NCBI GenBank assembly: GCA_977017575.1
Contig: CDRNVI010000043.1
Span: 496,001 to 560,000 of the forward strand
Direction: 5' to 3'
Origin: Paramoeba atlantica
Lineage: Eukaryota; Discosea
DNA: 64,000 bases
The notes beneath the pieces were generated by a model. The model was not told the origin of the DNA. It made no database searches and saw only the letters and a list, made by a program, of their open reading frames with translations. The position numbers were made by a program, and so were the translations under genes. Positions 27,068 to 37,988 of the stretch are shown here, piece by piece. How positions within the stretch are numbered: position 1 is the first letter of the stretch; each line of letters begins with the position of its first letter.

Positions 27068-29059
27068 TTATTTCCCCACCATAGTAGACCACTGTGGTAG
27101 ATCAAGATCGTCTTCGGGCTCCTCTAACAAGGCTCGGAGCGACACCGGGTTGATACCGCTGCTCACTCCGCGGGAGAGAACATTGAGCGTGGCCTCCGAT
27201 GGAGTTGACGCTGTTGGTACGGGAATGGTTTTTCTCCGACGCGAAGATGACCTCTGAAGTGACTGGGAGCCAACGCTACCTTCTGATCCTGTGGAAGTAA
27301 ATAACGTGGCACATATACCGCGCCGTGCTTCTCGTTCTGTCCGTCTCTGGTAAAACATTTCGTATTCCTGCTCGTGTATATTTTTCTTGCGCATGTATAT
27401 ATTTTCGTCATATTCAATCTCTGGATACACCTGAGCTTTGGAAACCGTAGAACACGTCGTCGCGTCTGTGAATGTGCTCACGTCGTGATCTGAAGTATAC
27501 ACTGTCTCATCACATTCTGAATCCGGGAGAGAAACAAGATCCCAATCAATTTCTACATCTGATTCATTGCCAATTTCTGCCTCATCTGGCATCATCAGCA
27601 AAACTTCCGTCGCAGATGTGCTATTCTCTCTAGCTTCTTGAGAAGATATGCATTCAGATTGAGATATTTCTTCACTGTTCTTAAGTTTTTCAGAAGCGTA
27701 CTGAACGTCTTCTTCAGTCAACGACACTTCCGTACCATGAGCATCAACAGAGGCGAATACGTTTACTTCATTTTTTAATACTAAAAGACCTTCCTCGTTT
27801 AATTCGGGCTTCTTCAAGGGCTGATAACACGGAAGCTGGTATACTACTGATGTTGCACGTCTGTCAACTTCTGTAATCGAGGAATTAGTTTCTGCATCCT
27901 CTAGACCCGTTCGCAAGACTGCGGGAATCTCTTCTTGAAATGATTTTGTGAGTGTGTCACTCTGAACTCTCGTCATACGAACAAGTTTGTCAAATGAATG
28001 TGTGACTTCTTCCCTCAAATCCCAGTAGTTATCCCACAAGACGTTCGTCAAAGGTGATTTCATTGAAGCACGTCCTATTAAGGTTTCGCGTAAATCAGCA
28101 CGCAAACGTTGCAGCCGTTTTTCACCGGATTCTATTTTCTCTCTAAGATGGCGTACTTGGTCCAAATTTTTTAGTTTTGGAGGAAGGCTGAAAGCATTTT
28201 CTTGATTCGATGCATCTTTTCCATTCGCTATTGCGGTCGGCGTCTTCGCAAACTCGCGCAGCCGTTCCAACAAAGTATTCTCTGACATAAGTATCAGTTT
28301 GCCAAGACGTTCGATTGAACACGTATACCCAGAGCTTCTGCAGGCAATAAGTAGTGCGGTGGCAACAATTCCCTGCGGTCTTCGGCCGTAATCAATCCAT
28401 TCTTTGCGCATAGTAAGAAGCACACTATGCGCTTTTTCTATCACGTGGATGCGTTGAGAATCTTCCAAGTCCAAGTGCTGTGCTAAACGTTCTAAATACA
28501 AACTTGGATCAGTCGGAGGAATATTTAGGTCAAGTAGACCGCAAAGACGACAGTAAATTCGATTAAACTTTCCCAATTCAACCCCCGATCCTTCCACGAA
28601 TTGGTACATCACATGATTAGTATTCTGCAGCCGACATGCAATATATAAACATACAGATAGAGTAGTGGATCTCTTCACCTGGTTGTGAATTCCTCGCGAG
28701 AGCATCATTCCGTACAGACGCATGGCGACTTGTTGTACTTCCGGGGACGTTTGATATTGGTGACACATGCTTTGAAGTTCGCGTCTTGCAATTAAAATAC
28801 TTGATCGTCTGTTCTCTTCGGAAATGCTGTGATCGTATCCCGTTTCATATACTCTTTGTCTGGGCTGAAATCTACTAAATGATTTTTGGTGCATCTTGGC
28901 AGGATGTCCCTCCTCCCAGTTCACCCGCTCTGTGCGTAAAATATTATCCCCCACAACTTGTCCACAAGCCCCACAGATTGTATGTCCACGTTGAGTATCC
29001 TCTTGCTGATCAGCAGGCAAATGTGGGCAATCACGCGCTCCTTCACCCGAATGGTCCAT
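27068..29059 (-). CDS. BRF1: TFIIIB subunit BRF1-like transcription factor
   Basis: A 663-residue RNA polymerase III initiation factor. The N-terminus has an atypical zinc-ribbon: CPHLP at about 11-15 and CGAC at about 29-32, spaced closer to a TFIIB-type ribbon with one altered ligand. Two cyclin-like repeats follow (about 85-175 and 180-275), with ILIARRELQSMCHQYQ, LYIACRLQN, GKFNRIYCRL, then QGIVATALLIACRSSG and IERLGKLI. The second half has coiled-coil and acidic tracts, and a conserved-looking basic block MRKKNIHEQEYEMFYQRR near 555-575, possibly the TBP-binding BRF homology block (YLR..EK / motif comparable in position). With TBP and BDP1, BRF1 places Pol III on tRNA, 5S and U-RNA genes. 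Confidence 0.88.
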   Translation of the reverse strand: MDHSGEGARDCPHLPADQQEDTQRGHTICGACGQVVGDNILRTERVNWEEGHPAKMHQKSFSRFQPRQRVYETGYDHSISEENRRSSILIARRELQSMCHQYQTSPEVQQVAMRLYGMMLSRGIHNQVKRSTTLSVCLYIACRLQNTNHVMYQFVEGSGVELGKFNRIYCRLCGLLDLNIPPTDPSLYLERLAQHLDLEDSQRIHVIEKAHSVLLTMRKEWIDYGRRPQGIVATALLIACRSSGYTCSIERLGKLILMSENTLLERLREFAKTPTAIANGKDASNQENAFSLPPKLKNLDQVRHLREKIESGEKRLQRLRADLRETLIGRASMKSPLTNVLWDNYWDLREEVTHSFDKLVRMTRVQSDTLTKSFQEEIPAVLRTGLEDAETNSSITEVDRRATSVVYQLPCYQPLKKPELNEEGLLVLKNEVNVFASVDAHGTEVSLTEEDVQYASEKLKNSEEISQSECISSQEARENSTSATEVLLMMPDEAEIGNESDVEIDWDLVSLPDSECDETVYTSDHDVSTFTDATTCSTVSKAQVYPEIEYDENIYMRKKNIHEQEYEMFYQRRTEREARRGICATLFTSTGSEGSVGSQSLQRSSSRRRKTIPVPTASTPSEATLNVLSRGVSSGINPVSLRALLEEPEDDLDLPQWSTMVGK

Positions 29060-29269
29060 AAATGCAAGTTGTAACTATGCGTAATTGTTCTAAAAAGAAC
29101 TCCAAGTTTTGATGCAAGCACTTCAATATGTAACCTGTAAAATAATGGATATTACAAAATGTCGATTTTTGAAATTTTTCCGACACCCCACTGATATTTG
29201 CACCTTCGAATCAAAGAATCCGAGGACGAGGGCATAAAACGTCTGGGATGTATATGATATCGGTACAAT

Positions 29270-30556
29270 TCATGAGTACTCTGTCTTTAATTCCGATATC
29301 CTCTCACGAAACTGGCCAAAATGCTTGAGCTCTAGTTCTAACCTTCTCGTAAGAAGCAACGTTTGATGTCCCTTGACCAGCAAAGTTCGTAATCTATGCA
29401 TAGCCTCACATATTGAAATCGAACATACGGTAATTCTGCCCTCAAGTTTCCGGGCTAAAAGTTTATCAATTTCTTTTTGTACGTGGCTATACTGACGGTG
29501 CGGAGCAGGAAACAGAAACTCTTGAGAAAGGCTAAATGTTCCTCGTCGCCTAGAAGAAAGTGTCGGCAAAATAACTTTTACACTAGAATTCAGAGATGTG
29601 CTATGCTCAGCTATATCATCGAATGATTTAGACAGACTTTCTACCCGATCCATATGCTCTCTAAACTTCGTGCGTAGATCATTCAATGCCGTCTTGAGAG
29701 GATGTTCGTGAAACGGGCTATGTGCTACTAGGCTCTGTGGCACAGTATTCTTCTCCTTCTGAACAGTTTTCCATTCACGAACACGCTTTTCCCAAATAGC
29801 ATTTTCCTGGTCCATTCGAGAGGTATTTGCATATTTCTGAATTTGGAACTCACTAGTACCTGAGTACTTGTCGACTTCTTCTTCTCTTTGATTAGCGTCG
29901 TGCTCATGTGATTCATACTTCTCCAGCGGATGAAATAAGCTGTTCTTACATGTATGTGAGCCAAGAAGAGAGCGCACCAAAGTGCATGAAAACAATGCCA
30001 AACTATCGGCGGACTCACATTTCCCCAACCAACTGTGTTCGCGCTCTTCGATTCCATGATATTCTCTTCGGAGCCAATGAATTCTGTCGTATATGATCTC
30101 CCATCTCATATTAAGAGCACTTATGGCATCCAGAATAAATGCTACATCTCGTTTTCCAGTGTCATCTACACTGTTTGACATGATGTTTTGGTTCTCGCTA
30201 CGTTGTTGCAGCAATAGGTTTTGTCTGTGTAAGCGTCTATCATGGCAAGAATCACAATTTAGATTTTTACCAGCGTTTGTTACAGGGGTCCAGTGAGATG
30301 CGTAATGATTGTCAAACAAATGCAGTACGAGGGCCCACTTAGAGGCAAGAGTATTATCAAACTGTGGTCCTGTATTAGCTCCTCGAGAGTGTTGAATCCT
30401 CTCATCTGACATGGTATGCTTGATCTCTTCCCTCAACTTGTTTAAGGCTGCGACGTCGCATCCTGATTGCATCTCCTGGTCTTTCAAGAGCCTCAAAACC
30501 TCGCGCTGAGCAGCGCTATGTCTTTGCGTATGATCTGTTTTTCGGGAGCGTTTCAT
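29270..30556 (-). CDS. hypothetical coiled-coil protein
   Basis: A 428-residue protein with no domain that I recognise. The composition is strongly charged and helical (KDQEMQSG...LREEIKHT, WEKRVREWKTVQKEKN, RLELELKHFGQFRERI), consistent with coiled coils. A CDSCHDRRLH segment near residue 101 has a C-x2-C-H arrangement but no second pair. It could belong to the kinetochore, basal body or flagellar apparatus, but nothing in the sequence shows this. Confidence 0.7.
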   Translation of the reverse strand: MKRSRKTDHTQRHSAAQREVLRLLKDQEMQSGCDVAALNKLREEIKHTMSDERIQHSRGANTGPQFDNTLASKWALVLHLFDNHYASHWTPVTNAGKNLNCDSCHDRRLHRQNLLLQQRSENQNIMSNSVDDTGKRDVAFILDAISALNMRWEIIYDRIHWLRREYHGIEEREHSWLGKCESADSLALFSCTLVRSLLGSHTCKNSLFHPLEKYESHEHDANQREEEVDKYSGTSEFQIQKYANTSRMDQENAIWEKRVREWKTVQKEKNTVPQSLVAHSPFHEHPLKTALNDLRTKFREHMDRVESLSKSFDDIAEHSTSLNSSVKVILPTLSSRRRGTFSLSQEFLFPAPHRQYSHVQKEIDKLLARKLEGRITVCSISICEAMHRLRTLLVKGHQTLLLTRRLELELKHFGQFRERISELKTEYS

Positions 30557-30719
30557 TGAAAATAAGTATTCAAACCAGATGAAATGTATAAAAACGCGCT
30601 ATACTTCAGAACTACATGAATGTACACAACTACATACGTTAGAGTAGAAAATAGCTTCGTGAAAATCACATCGTACGTGGAGCTACTTTATTTGCACAAT
30701 GCTAATGGAAAGTGTATTA

Positions 30720-31030
30720 CACCCCCTTTCATTAATAATGATAATTGAAAAAAGATTTTCACCTCGGACTGTGAAAATTACTCAAAATTTATCAAAAAAA
30801 ATTCATTCCATCGTTACTCCTCCATGTCACCTCGAGGTTTTTTCCATCATCTCTTAAATTTTGTCTTGTTTTTTCCCTTCGTAGACAAAGAATCATACTA
30901 CACAGATGTATGTTTGTTTCTGATCACCCCTTATTGCGTTCGTAAATAACGATAATGATAATAATAATCTCAGTTCTGATAATCTCAGAAACATTATTAT
31001 TATCATTATCATTATTTATGAGAGGGGGTG
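30720..31030. repeat. 311-bp TA-flanked mini-element, ATTAATAATGATAAT family
   Basis: TA lies at 30718-30719 and 31031-31032. The left end reads CACCCCCTTTCATTAATAATG and the right end, inverted, CACCCCCTCTCATAAATAATG, each continuing into GATAAT repeats. Noncoding. A second member of the family lies at about 61137-61497. It sits between two genes, and the rest of 30557-31103 holds nothing else visible. Confidence 0.8.
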
Positions 31031-31103
31031 TACATCTATAGGTGTAATATGGTGTATTATTTATAGGTATCTACCCTTCCTAATTCAGCATGCAGATACC
31101 ACA

Positions 31104-34100
31104 TCATGAGGAGCGACGAAAGACTTGTCCATTAAGAAGATAATACATTTCTACAAGTCTCGCTTTGTTCACAGTATAGCTCTGCATCGATTTACCCGAC
31201 AGTTTGTTACCTAAACAGATCGGCTCATCGTTTAGACTTTCTAATTCCACGGTCTCAAGCGTACTAGAGCCGTCTACACATTTTTCAATGCCGGGTAACG
31301 CATCGGTTATAGCCGTGAGAAGTGACCTTTCCAAACTAATTTCCGCGCGTACGTACGCTTCTAAGATGAGGTTCATATCACTTTCATTCAAGGTGCGAAA
31401 CAAACCTGCAATTTTTGCGCTCATGGAAGCGAAATAGAATTTCGGAACAAATCCTAGTTCCTGAAAAATTCTTATGGAGAAAATAACTTGAGATGCCTCA
31501 AGCTCCATACGGAGTGTTGTAAGTCGCATCGCCATTGCACTAAAGAGCGTAATGCTCCAGAAAAAGTGTCGAATGTCACTGTAAAGAAATAATAACTTTG
31601 AAGTTTGTGATGCGTTGCATCGGGTCACTACCTTGCATACGGTTTCCTGCAGCTCGAAAAACCATGTCTCAGCATGCGGTATCTTTAACTCATGTATACT
31701 GGACAATACGTTACATAATGTATCAGGAACAAGTTGATCTGAAACGTCAAGTACGGATTTCCTCATGGAAGTCCAATCTATAGCTTTTACTATTTTTCTC
31801 ACGTCAATTTCTTTTTCAAAGTTTACCTGTGAGTTCTCAGTGGTACATAAGTAGGAAGCATTGCCATTATCCGGGTCAATAGTGCATTTCGTGAACAAGA
31901 GCAAGTTTTCAAAAAAGTCAGTGATGGCTTGAAGCCCCATGTCCCTTGTATTTACGCACGACAATCGCCTTAATAGTGGTTCTAGGATACCGACATCCTT
32001 TATTCCAGAAAGCAAGCATGATTTGAAAAAAATAGAGGCACTTTGGGCAGGTATATTCTCGCATGATTCAGAAGCCACTCTTGCAACAACAGTCGCTATA
32101 TTCCTGAAGCTTTTCAATCCGTCAAAATCTTGCTTTTCCGCAATTTGGTTAGGATGAGAACTATGACACACACGTGCGCGCACTGCTTTACATGTCTGAT
32201 CAATAATTTGCCCTGAAAAGGATACAGCAAGAAGTTGCTTTGCAAGCGACATCTGCGCGCCGTGTGCTAATATTTGTTCTGAAATAATTAAGACATTTCT
32301 GGTGGGGTATCCTTTCATTCTTGACAATAAGCCTAGAATGAGAGCCCCTCCATCAGGAGATAATTGATGCGGCATCAGCGCATTCATGCGGCGGGAAATT
32401 TGTAATAGCAGATCTGGGTAAGGTTTATGACTGGACTTCAAAACAAAGAAAAGTATAGCGATGTCGAACCCCGAAGCCTCTTTGACACCAAGGAGTATAG
32501 CTTTAGAAAGTGTAGCGGAATATTGACCCAAAAAGTCAGTGCCTAAACGGCTGAAGCCGTATAGAATTCCAATTATTTCGGACCACTGCATGGAAGAGCA
32601 CAGGACCTGAGTTCGGCGCATTAGTGACGGTATTATGTTCGAAAGACGAATTTTGGCCTTGAACAAAGATCTTGATATTACTCCTGCGGTCTCAATACTG
32701 TTCACACTGGGGGACCAAAACATGCTTTCGTCTGAATTAGTCGGCAATTCTGAGGCAAGAATAATCACATCCAAACATTGTATTACGTGTTTAGCGCTCA
32801 TGTAAGCCACATAACGGTGCACGTGTGGTAGAATTCTTCCTACAGACGTTACAATAGCTTGAGCATGCCTTGTGCCGATGGTTGCTCCTGTAATTAAAGC
32901 GCGCAAGAAACAAACGGCATGCTGAGCAATATCGATATTGGACGGAAAATCGATTATGATAGCCGTTACCGCTAATACAAATGAATTCACCTCCATTGCG
33001 AATTTGGCGTCCTCATTAATCAAACTCGAAGACAACAAATTAAGCTTTGTAACCTCAGTCGACTGAGACTTTGTAACATCTTTCGTCGTAGGCCTGCGAC
33101 ACAAAAGTATGCCGCTGGTCAAAACAGTGTCAATAATTTTGTCCAGAGTAGGAGTTAGTCTACCCAATTGATCCGATGTATAGAATCGAATATGTTCTAT
33201 GGCCTTCCTTAACAGAATAGGATAAGCAGAATTCATGTCCTCACCTTCTGCTTTACAATCGTCACCTGAATAAACCATTCTTTCTCTTTCTAAGCTGAGC
33301 ATACTGTGTGTTGTAGGGATCTTAACAAATTCTAGTATCTGACACAACATATCAGCATCATGGAATCCCAATCCCTGTGATGTGGTTAAGTCCTCAACGC
33401 GGCGAACACAAGCCTTAAATAGCGAAATGGGTATCCTTCGAGTGTATGTGCATTGCAAAAAGTTTTCGCTTTTCACTTGACATTGTTCGGAAACTTGCAA
33501 AGATGCTTCCGGACCATTATGTGTATTCCACTCATGCATAATATTTCGCAGCTGTACAGAAGATGCATTATAAACCGCGTAAAGCATTCTTTCTAATACG
33601 GGTTCATTCAACTGTGTTTTGTTGTCGTTCATGAACAAACTGGATAGTTCAAATGGCAAAATGCGTTTCATGGGGCCCACAAGGAGTTCCATGTCGCTGG
33701 CGGATATAAGAGAGTCAGCTTGAAGAAGTGAATGCGTACCCTTTTCCATATCACTAAATTGCAAGCACTTGGTTAATCTTTCGAAAACAAGCTTCTTGGC
33801 GGTTTCATCCCACTCCCCACGTGTGAAACTGACAAGAGAAATAATTTTAAGCAAAGTTGAAAGATCATCTGGCAACTTATGAACCATACTGTTGATAAGA
33901 ATGCGTAATAGTCTTTTGTCTGCTATCCCACAGGATAAATATCCAGTCATGACGGTCAAATGAACTTGCGGTGTAAATTCAGTTGGCCAAAGAGCACATA
34001 AATGCGGAAATATTTTCAGACATGGGATGTCTATATTAGATTTTGCTGACTTGCCTAAATACTTTAGAACTTCAGGATACCATATAGCTGGAATTAAGTT

Positions 34101-34814
34101 TCGCAGAACCTCTTCAGATGCAGGCAAAATGCATTCCGAAGCAACTCCAAAGATCACTTGCAATAACAAAAGCAAATACGGCTCACTAACTTTTGTCCTT
34201 CCCCACTGCTTCGAAATTCGTCCAATAAGTTCAATCGCAGTTGATTCCACTGTGGAACCTCCTCGTACTAGAAAAATATAACTTAACCACAGAAGTGTTC
34301 CCTGTACTTCAAGTTCGGGAGTCTGTTTTGCCTTTCCAAGCCAAACAGAGAAATACTCTAAAAACGCATTTGAGAGTTCACCCCTAGTGGAGAGAACAGT
34401 TTCCAGAATCAATAAAAACATAAACATCGATGAATTATTTTTCAATGCAAAGTCCAGTGTGTTAGATGTGATTCCAAAAGCGAGTTTATCAATGTCTATC
34501 TCCTCCATAATCAAAGGAAAAGCTTCAAGTGCTTTCTTGAGAAGTGCTTCCCCTTTTTCTTGTGTATCAAGACAGTGCTTGCGAGCACTGTTGTATGATA
34601 TGGGCATGCGTATGGGTTCATGCAACTTTTGTAAACCTTCTACAAAAAATGATATATCGGCGCCTGAATCAGCCATGCAGGGCAAGAGTGTTGCCTGCGC
34701 TGCCCGCAGCGAAACAAACCTATGAGACAATAAAAGTGCAATCGAAGAATCTGATTTTGCTCTCATGACTCCGATCATTCTCCTCATTTGCAGACAGAAA
34801 TGAAAGGTCACCAT
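31104..34814 (-). CDS. large alpha-solenoid protein, possibly mitochondrial RNA-related
   Basis: A 1236-residue protein, almost all helical, with no domain I can name. Repeated pairs of helices with spacing near 35-40 residues appear in the C-terminal half (for example ISRRMNALMPHQLSPDGGAL, EQILAHGAQMSLAKQLLAVS), reminiscent of FASTK/HPR-type or HEAT-type repeats found in organellar RNA-binding proteins. The N-terminus has no strong presequence; a start at the ATG encoding MADSG near residue 46 is possible. I take the first ATG (34814), since the frame upstream begins with TTG. TTTTAAG about 27 bp upstream is a candidate acceptor. The function is inference only. Confidence 0.7.
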   Translation of the reverse strand: MVTFHFCLQMRRMIGVMRAKSDSSIALLLSHRFVSLRAAQATLLPCMADSGADISFFVEGLQKLHEPIRMPISYNSARKHCLDTQEKGEALLKKALEAFPLIMEEIDIDKLAFGITSNTLDFALKNNSSMFMFLLILETVLSTRGELSNAFLEYFSVWLGKAKQTPELEVQGTLLWLSYIFLVRGGSTVESTAIELIGRISKQWGRTKVSEPYLLLLLQVIFGVASECILPASEEVLRNLIPAIWYPEVLKYLGKSAKSNIDIPCLKIFPHLCALWPTEFTPQVHLTVMTGYLSCGIADKRLLRILINSMVHKLPDDLSTLLKIISLVSFTRGEWDETAKKLVFERLTKCLQFSDMEKGTHSLLQADSLISASDMELLVGPMKRILPFELSSLFMNDNKTQLNEPVLERMLYAVYNASSVQLRNIMHEWNTHNGPEASLQVSEQCQVKSENFLQCTYTRRIPISLFKACVRRVEDLTTSQGLGFHDADMLCQILEFVKIPTTHSMLSLERERMVYSGDDCKAEGEDMNSAYPILLRKAIEHIRFYTSDQLGRLTPTLDKIIDTVLTSGILLCRRPTTKDVTKSQSTEVTKLNLLSSSLINEDAKFAMEVNSFVLAVTAIIIDFPSNIDIAQHAVCFLRALITGATIGTRHAQAIVTSVGRILPHVHRYVAYMSAKHVIQCLDVIILASELPTNSDESMFWSPSVNSIETAGVISRSLFKAKIRLSNIIPSLMRRTQVLCSSMQWSEIIGILYGFSRLGTDFLGQYSATLSKAILLGVKEASGFDIAILFFVLKSSHKPYPDLLLQISRRMNALMPHQLSPDGGALILGLLSRMKGYPTRNVLIISEQILAHGAQMSLAKQLLAVSFSGQIIDQTCKAVRARVCHSSHPNQIAEKQDFDGLKSFRNIATVVARVASESCENIPAQSASIFFKSCLLSGIKDVGILEPLLRRLSCVNTRDMGLQAITDFFENLLLFTKCTIDPDNGNASYLCTTENSQVNFEKEIDVRKIVKAIDWTSMRKSVLDVSDQLVPDTLCNVLSSIHELKIPHAETWFFELQETVCKVVTRCNASQTSKLLFLYSDIRHFFWSITLFSAMAMRLTTLRMELEASQVIFSIRIFQELGFVPKFYFASMSAKIAGLFRTLNESDMNLILEAYVRAEISLERSLLTAITDALPGIEKCVDGSSTLETVELESLNDEPICLGNKLSGKSMQSYTVNKARLVEMYYLLNGQVFRRSS

Positions 34815-35201
34815 CAAAACTTCACCGAACGTCAGACTTAAAAGTCGATACGGACATTCCCCTTACAAAATATTTCCGTCATGCTTCGCGCCTTGCTGAT
34901 CATTAACCGCGTCAAAACTAATCGTAATGAGTTATGATCCAAAAATAAAAAATAAAAGCTTTTGATCTCTATAAACCCGATCTCTATAAATGCGATGCTC
35001 TACAAAAAATACCTTTGATGCGCCCCTAACATCAGCGCACTTAAATTAGTGTAGAACGGCAGTTTAACAAACCCCGCCATTCGAACTAGAATTGAAAGCA
35101 ATAAATAAGCGGATCCTAGCAAGTTAAAATGACAGATTCTTATGACACGGCAAGCAAAATGTCATCAATGGGTGATCTGAACACGCTTGCACATAAAGCA
35201 A
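34815..35201. other. intergenic, nothing recognised
   Basis: AT-rich spacer with a short direct repeat GATCTCTATAAA (near 34962 and 34979). No gene. Confidence 0.4.
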
Positions 35202-37988
35202 TTAACACCTTTCAAAGACTTTGTACAGACTTTCCGTGGTTGCAATTCTCTGAATGATGAACGGCGTGCCATGTTCCAGTAATTTGTCGTCTGCGGCGGG
35301 GTTAAGTGATTGAAGTGGAAGCAATAGAGCTCCTGGAGGAGTGTAGCGACTCTTTCGAACCATACATAAAAATTCGTGTTGTAAGAATGAGTTCGAAACT
35401 TCTCTAAACTTTTGATAAGTTGGAAGATGACTTCCACAGGCTTTGCGACGATCACTTTCGGTACTCTCTTTCTCTCCAGCTAACCACAACGAGAGTGTCG
35501 TTATTCGAAACAGGCGTGCTAGACAGTTCGCAATGCACATAAAACATTCTGTTTCGTCAGGACTCTTTAATGCTAAAACTAAATTCTGAAGAAAAGCTGG
35601 AATGCACCCGGTATCCGGCCGGTAGGATTTGCATCCCAAAAGTAATGGTAAGCCAATCAATTGCGCACCATTTTCAGAAAATACGATGCCAAAATAGGAG
35701 GCGAGCATCTTCAAATGACATGAAAATGTTTCACAGCTCTCAGCTATAGCTTGCTCTTTGCACGAACTCACAGTTTTAGCGCCCTTTCTCAAAATTTCTG
35801 GTACGTCTAGCTCGAGGTTGATGCGCGGCCACCTACTCCAATAGATAAACACATGCTGAAAAGCAACGGATTCCGACAATGCGCTAACGTCTAAAAGGTA
35901 CAGTGATGTCTTGTATTGAAGAAATGCATAACACGCTGTTAGATGTAGGCTGGCGAGATTTTCAAATCCGACATCGTGCGTGCCACTTTGTCGAGAATTT
36001 TGTTCCAAACTATGTACAAATGCAGGTGAAAGTGAACCAACGAAAGAGCTGTTTCGCAAAATTTCATTTAGGACTGGACTCTTATCATCCTCAAATTTTT
36101 GTATAGCGTCTCGTACGCTAGTGAGAATGCTAGAGGGGTTCGATTGAATACTCCTGGGAAGAACGACGCGCTCTGTCCTTTTGCCCTTATGCTCTTCTTT
36201 AATCACAAGGTTATTTTCAGTATTTTTTGTGCTTGTAGGTGCGTCAGATTTGCTAGTAAGTGATTGCACGTGTGCGTCGTACTTAAATGAGCGATTCTGA
36301 AAGGCCAGAGGGACCTTTCCGGCTTCTGGTTCCTCGTCATCCCAATCATGCGGTACTTCTAGTTCATGAGGATTCATAGTATCGCTTTCGGATTCTGAAG
36401 CCTTAACTGTGTCCACTAATTTCGTAGCCTGACTTTCGGTAATATCGCCGTTTTTCGACTTGTCATTGGTTTTCTGCAAATATTTTTCTATTTCTCCTCT
36501 TTGAGCGATAGATCGATCAACATGGTGAGGAGCAAGAACTGATTTAGCTGTCGTCACCACGTCCGCGCTCTGCCTTCTCTCAGAATACAGGTTCTCACGC
36601 TCTTTGGGATGTAAATACTGCGGCTCCTTTGCGACCGTCTCAGGTTTTATATAAACTCGACTCGTATCTGGATCATTACAAACCTGTTCTGCGACCTCAC
36701 ATTCTTTGGCTTCGTCGTTCCGCGAATCGTTCGCACTACGCAAATCGATCTGCCTTGGTAAAGCTGCCTCACCAGAGATTTGACAATTCAAGGGATTAAT
36801 GTCCTTTCGTTTTTCTGTTGACGCAATAACGGTTTCAACTATAGTATCGTAAATAACTTGAAGAACCGTGTCTTCAAATAAAAACTGAACCTTCTGTTTC
36901 GTGGGATGAACATTCACATCTAAATAGTCGGGACGTATTCTCAGACAGAGGTACACGAACGGACGACACTTTCTGGGCAGTGTTCTCATATAGGCCTGCT
37001 CACAGCATCTACGTAAACAGGGAACTTGTACCCATCTACCATTGATAAAAAATATGAACGTCGCCCTCCGAGTCGTGTAAAACGGTCCCGACACAAGTCC
37101 TGTAAAGTGCATAATTTGGTCAGGCTCTAAATTTTCGTCTATTTCGTTCACTCCATTTTCTATATTCTCCGACTGAGTAGAGCGCTGTGCTGATATCTCT
37201 TTCTCGTTATCCCTTCCGGATATTGCAAGAATTTCATCCGCGAGTGTTCCTCCGTAAATATGTCGCAACACAAGCGCGGAAGTTTTCAGGCTTGCAGGAA
37301 CATGAAGATCGACGTGACGAGAGCAATCACCGGACCCCAGCGTAAACCCTTTCCCCGGATTCTGCAGCGCATACCGCTGTACAAGCTCTATCATTTTTGT
37401 AATCTCTTCTATCGTTCGAGAAAACGCACCCCTTCGTGTGGGGTAGTTATAAAACAGGTTTTCAATAATAAAAATAGTCCCGGAGCGGACTTTCTCCTCA
37501 GCAGTCCTGTGAGCCATAGCCGTTGGGGTTTCGCGACATTCGAGTAATTTGCCATCCCGGTACGTGCATGTGTACGCCATCGGACATGCCACTGTGATAG
37601 GTACCCTCTCCGTCCCCATTTGTGTGTCTGTTTTCAGCACCCTGGCATGACGGGTAATCATTGTAACATGGGCCACATAACTCATCGAGGCAATGGCCTC
37701 ACCTCGAAATCCGAATGTGTCCAGTGAGGTCAAGTCCTCCACGCAGCGCAGCTTGGACGTCGCGAACCGCTCCGCGACCAACGGAAAATCGTCCTTCGGT
37801 ATTCCGCATCCATTGTCGATCACTTTCAACATTTGCAGTCCCCCATCTCGGTACTGTATTGTGATCTGCGTCGCTCCCGCATCCAGTAAGTTTTCCAACA
37901 GTTCCTTTAGTGCAGCGCTGGGGGATTGGACCACTTCTCCTGCTGCAATACGATTGATAACGTCTTCAGGTAATTTCAGAATTGTCAT
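35202..37988 (-). CDS. MLH1: DNA mismatch repair protein MLH1
   Basis: A 928-residue MutL homologue. GHKL ATPase motifs: INRIAAGEVV at 11-20, KELLENLLDAGA at 28-39 (catalytic Glu and Mg-binding Asn33), DNGCGI at 58-63, and TFGFRGEAIASMS at 91-103. The transducer (S5-like) domain includes FFINGRWVQVP and VNVHPTKQKVQF near 320-370. A polar linker of about 220 residues follows, then the C-terminal dimerisation domain ending in LYKVFERC. The terminal FERC is the MLH1 signature and completes the endonuclease site of its PMS partner, so this is MLH1 and not PMS1/PMS2. The linker is longer than in yeast or human MLH1 (about 760 residues in total). Confidence 0.95.
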   Translation of the reverse strand: MTILKLPEDVINRIAAGEVVQSPSAALKELLENLLDAGATQITIQYRDGGLQMLKVIDNGCGIPKDDFPLVAERFATSKLRCVEDLTSLDTFGFRGEAIASMSYVAHVTMITRHARVLKTDTQMGTERVPITVACPMAYTCTYRDGKLLECRETPTAMAHRTAEEKVRSGTIFIIENLFYNYPTRRGAFSRTIEEITKMIELVQRYALQNPGKGFTLGSGDCSRHVDLHVPASLKTSALVLRHIYGGTLADEILAISGRDNEKEISAQRSTQSENIENGVNEIDENLEPDQIMHFTGLVSGPFYTTRRATFIFFINGRWVQVPCLRRCCEQAYMRTLPRKCRPFVYLCLRIRPDYLDVNVHPTKQKVQFLFEDTVLQVIYDTIVETVIASTEKRKDINPLNCQISGEAALPRQIDLRSANDSRNDEAKECEVAEQVCNDPDTSRVYIKPETVAKEPQYLHPKERENLYSERRQSADVVTTAKSVLAPHHVDRSIAQRGEIEKYLQKTNDKSKNGDITESQATKLVDTVKASESESDTMNPHELEVPHDWDDEEPEAGKVPLAFQNRSFKYDAHVQSLTSKSDAPTSTKNTENNLVIKEEHKGKRTERVVLPRSIQSNPSSILTSVRDAIQKFEDDKSPVLNEILRNSSFVGSLSPAFVHSLEQNSRQSGTHDVGFENLASLHLTACYAFLQYKTSLYLLDVSALSESVAFQHVFIYWSRWPRINLELDVPEILRKGAKTVSSCKEQAIAESCETFSCHLKMLASYFGIVFSENGAQLIGLPLLLGCKSYRPDTGCIPAFLQNLVLALKSPDETECFMCIANCLARLFRITTLSLWLAGEKESTESDRRKACGSHLPTYQKFREVSNSFLQHEFLCMVRKSRYTPPGALLLPLQSLNPAADDKLLEHGTPFIIQRIATTESLYKVFERC

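Noticed and set aside
35202-37988. PMS1/PMS2 as the identity of the MutL homologue
   Set aside because: The C-terminus ends in FERC, the MLH1 signature, and the DQHA(x)2E(x)4E endonuclease motif of PMS-type proteins was not seen.
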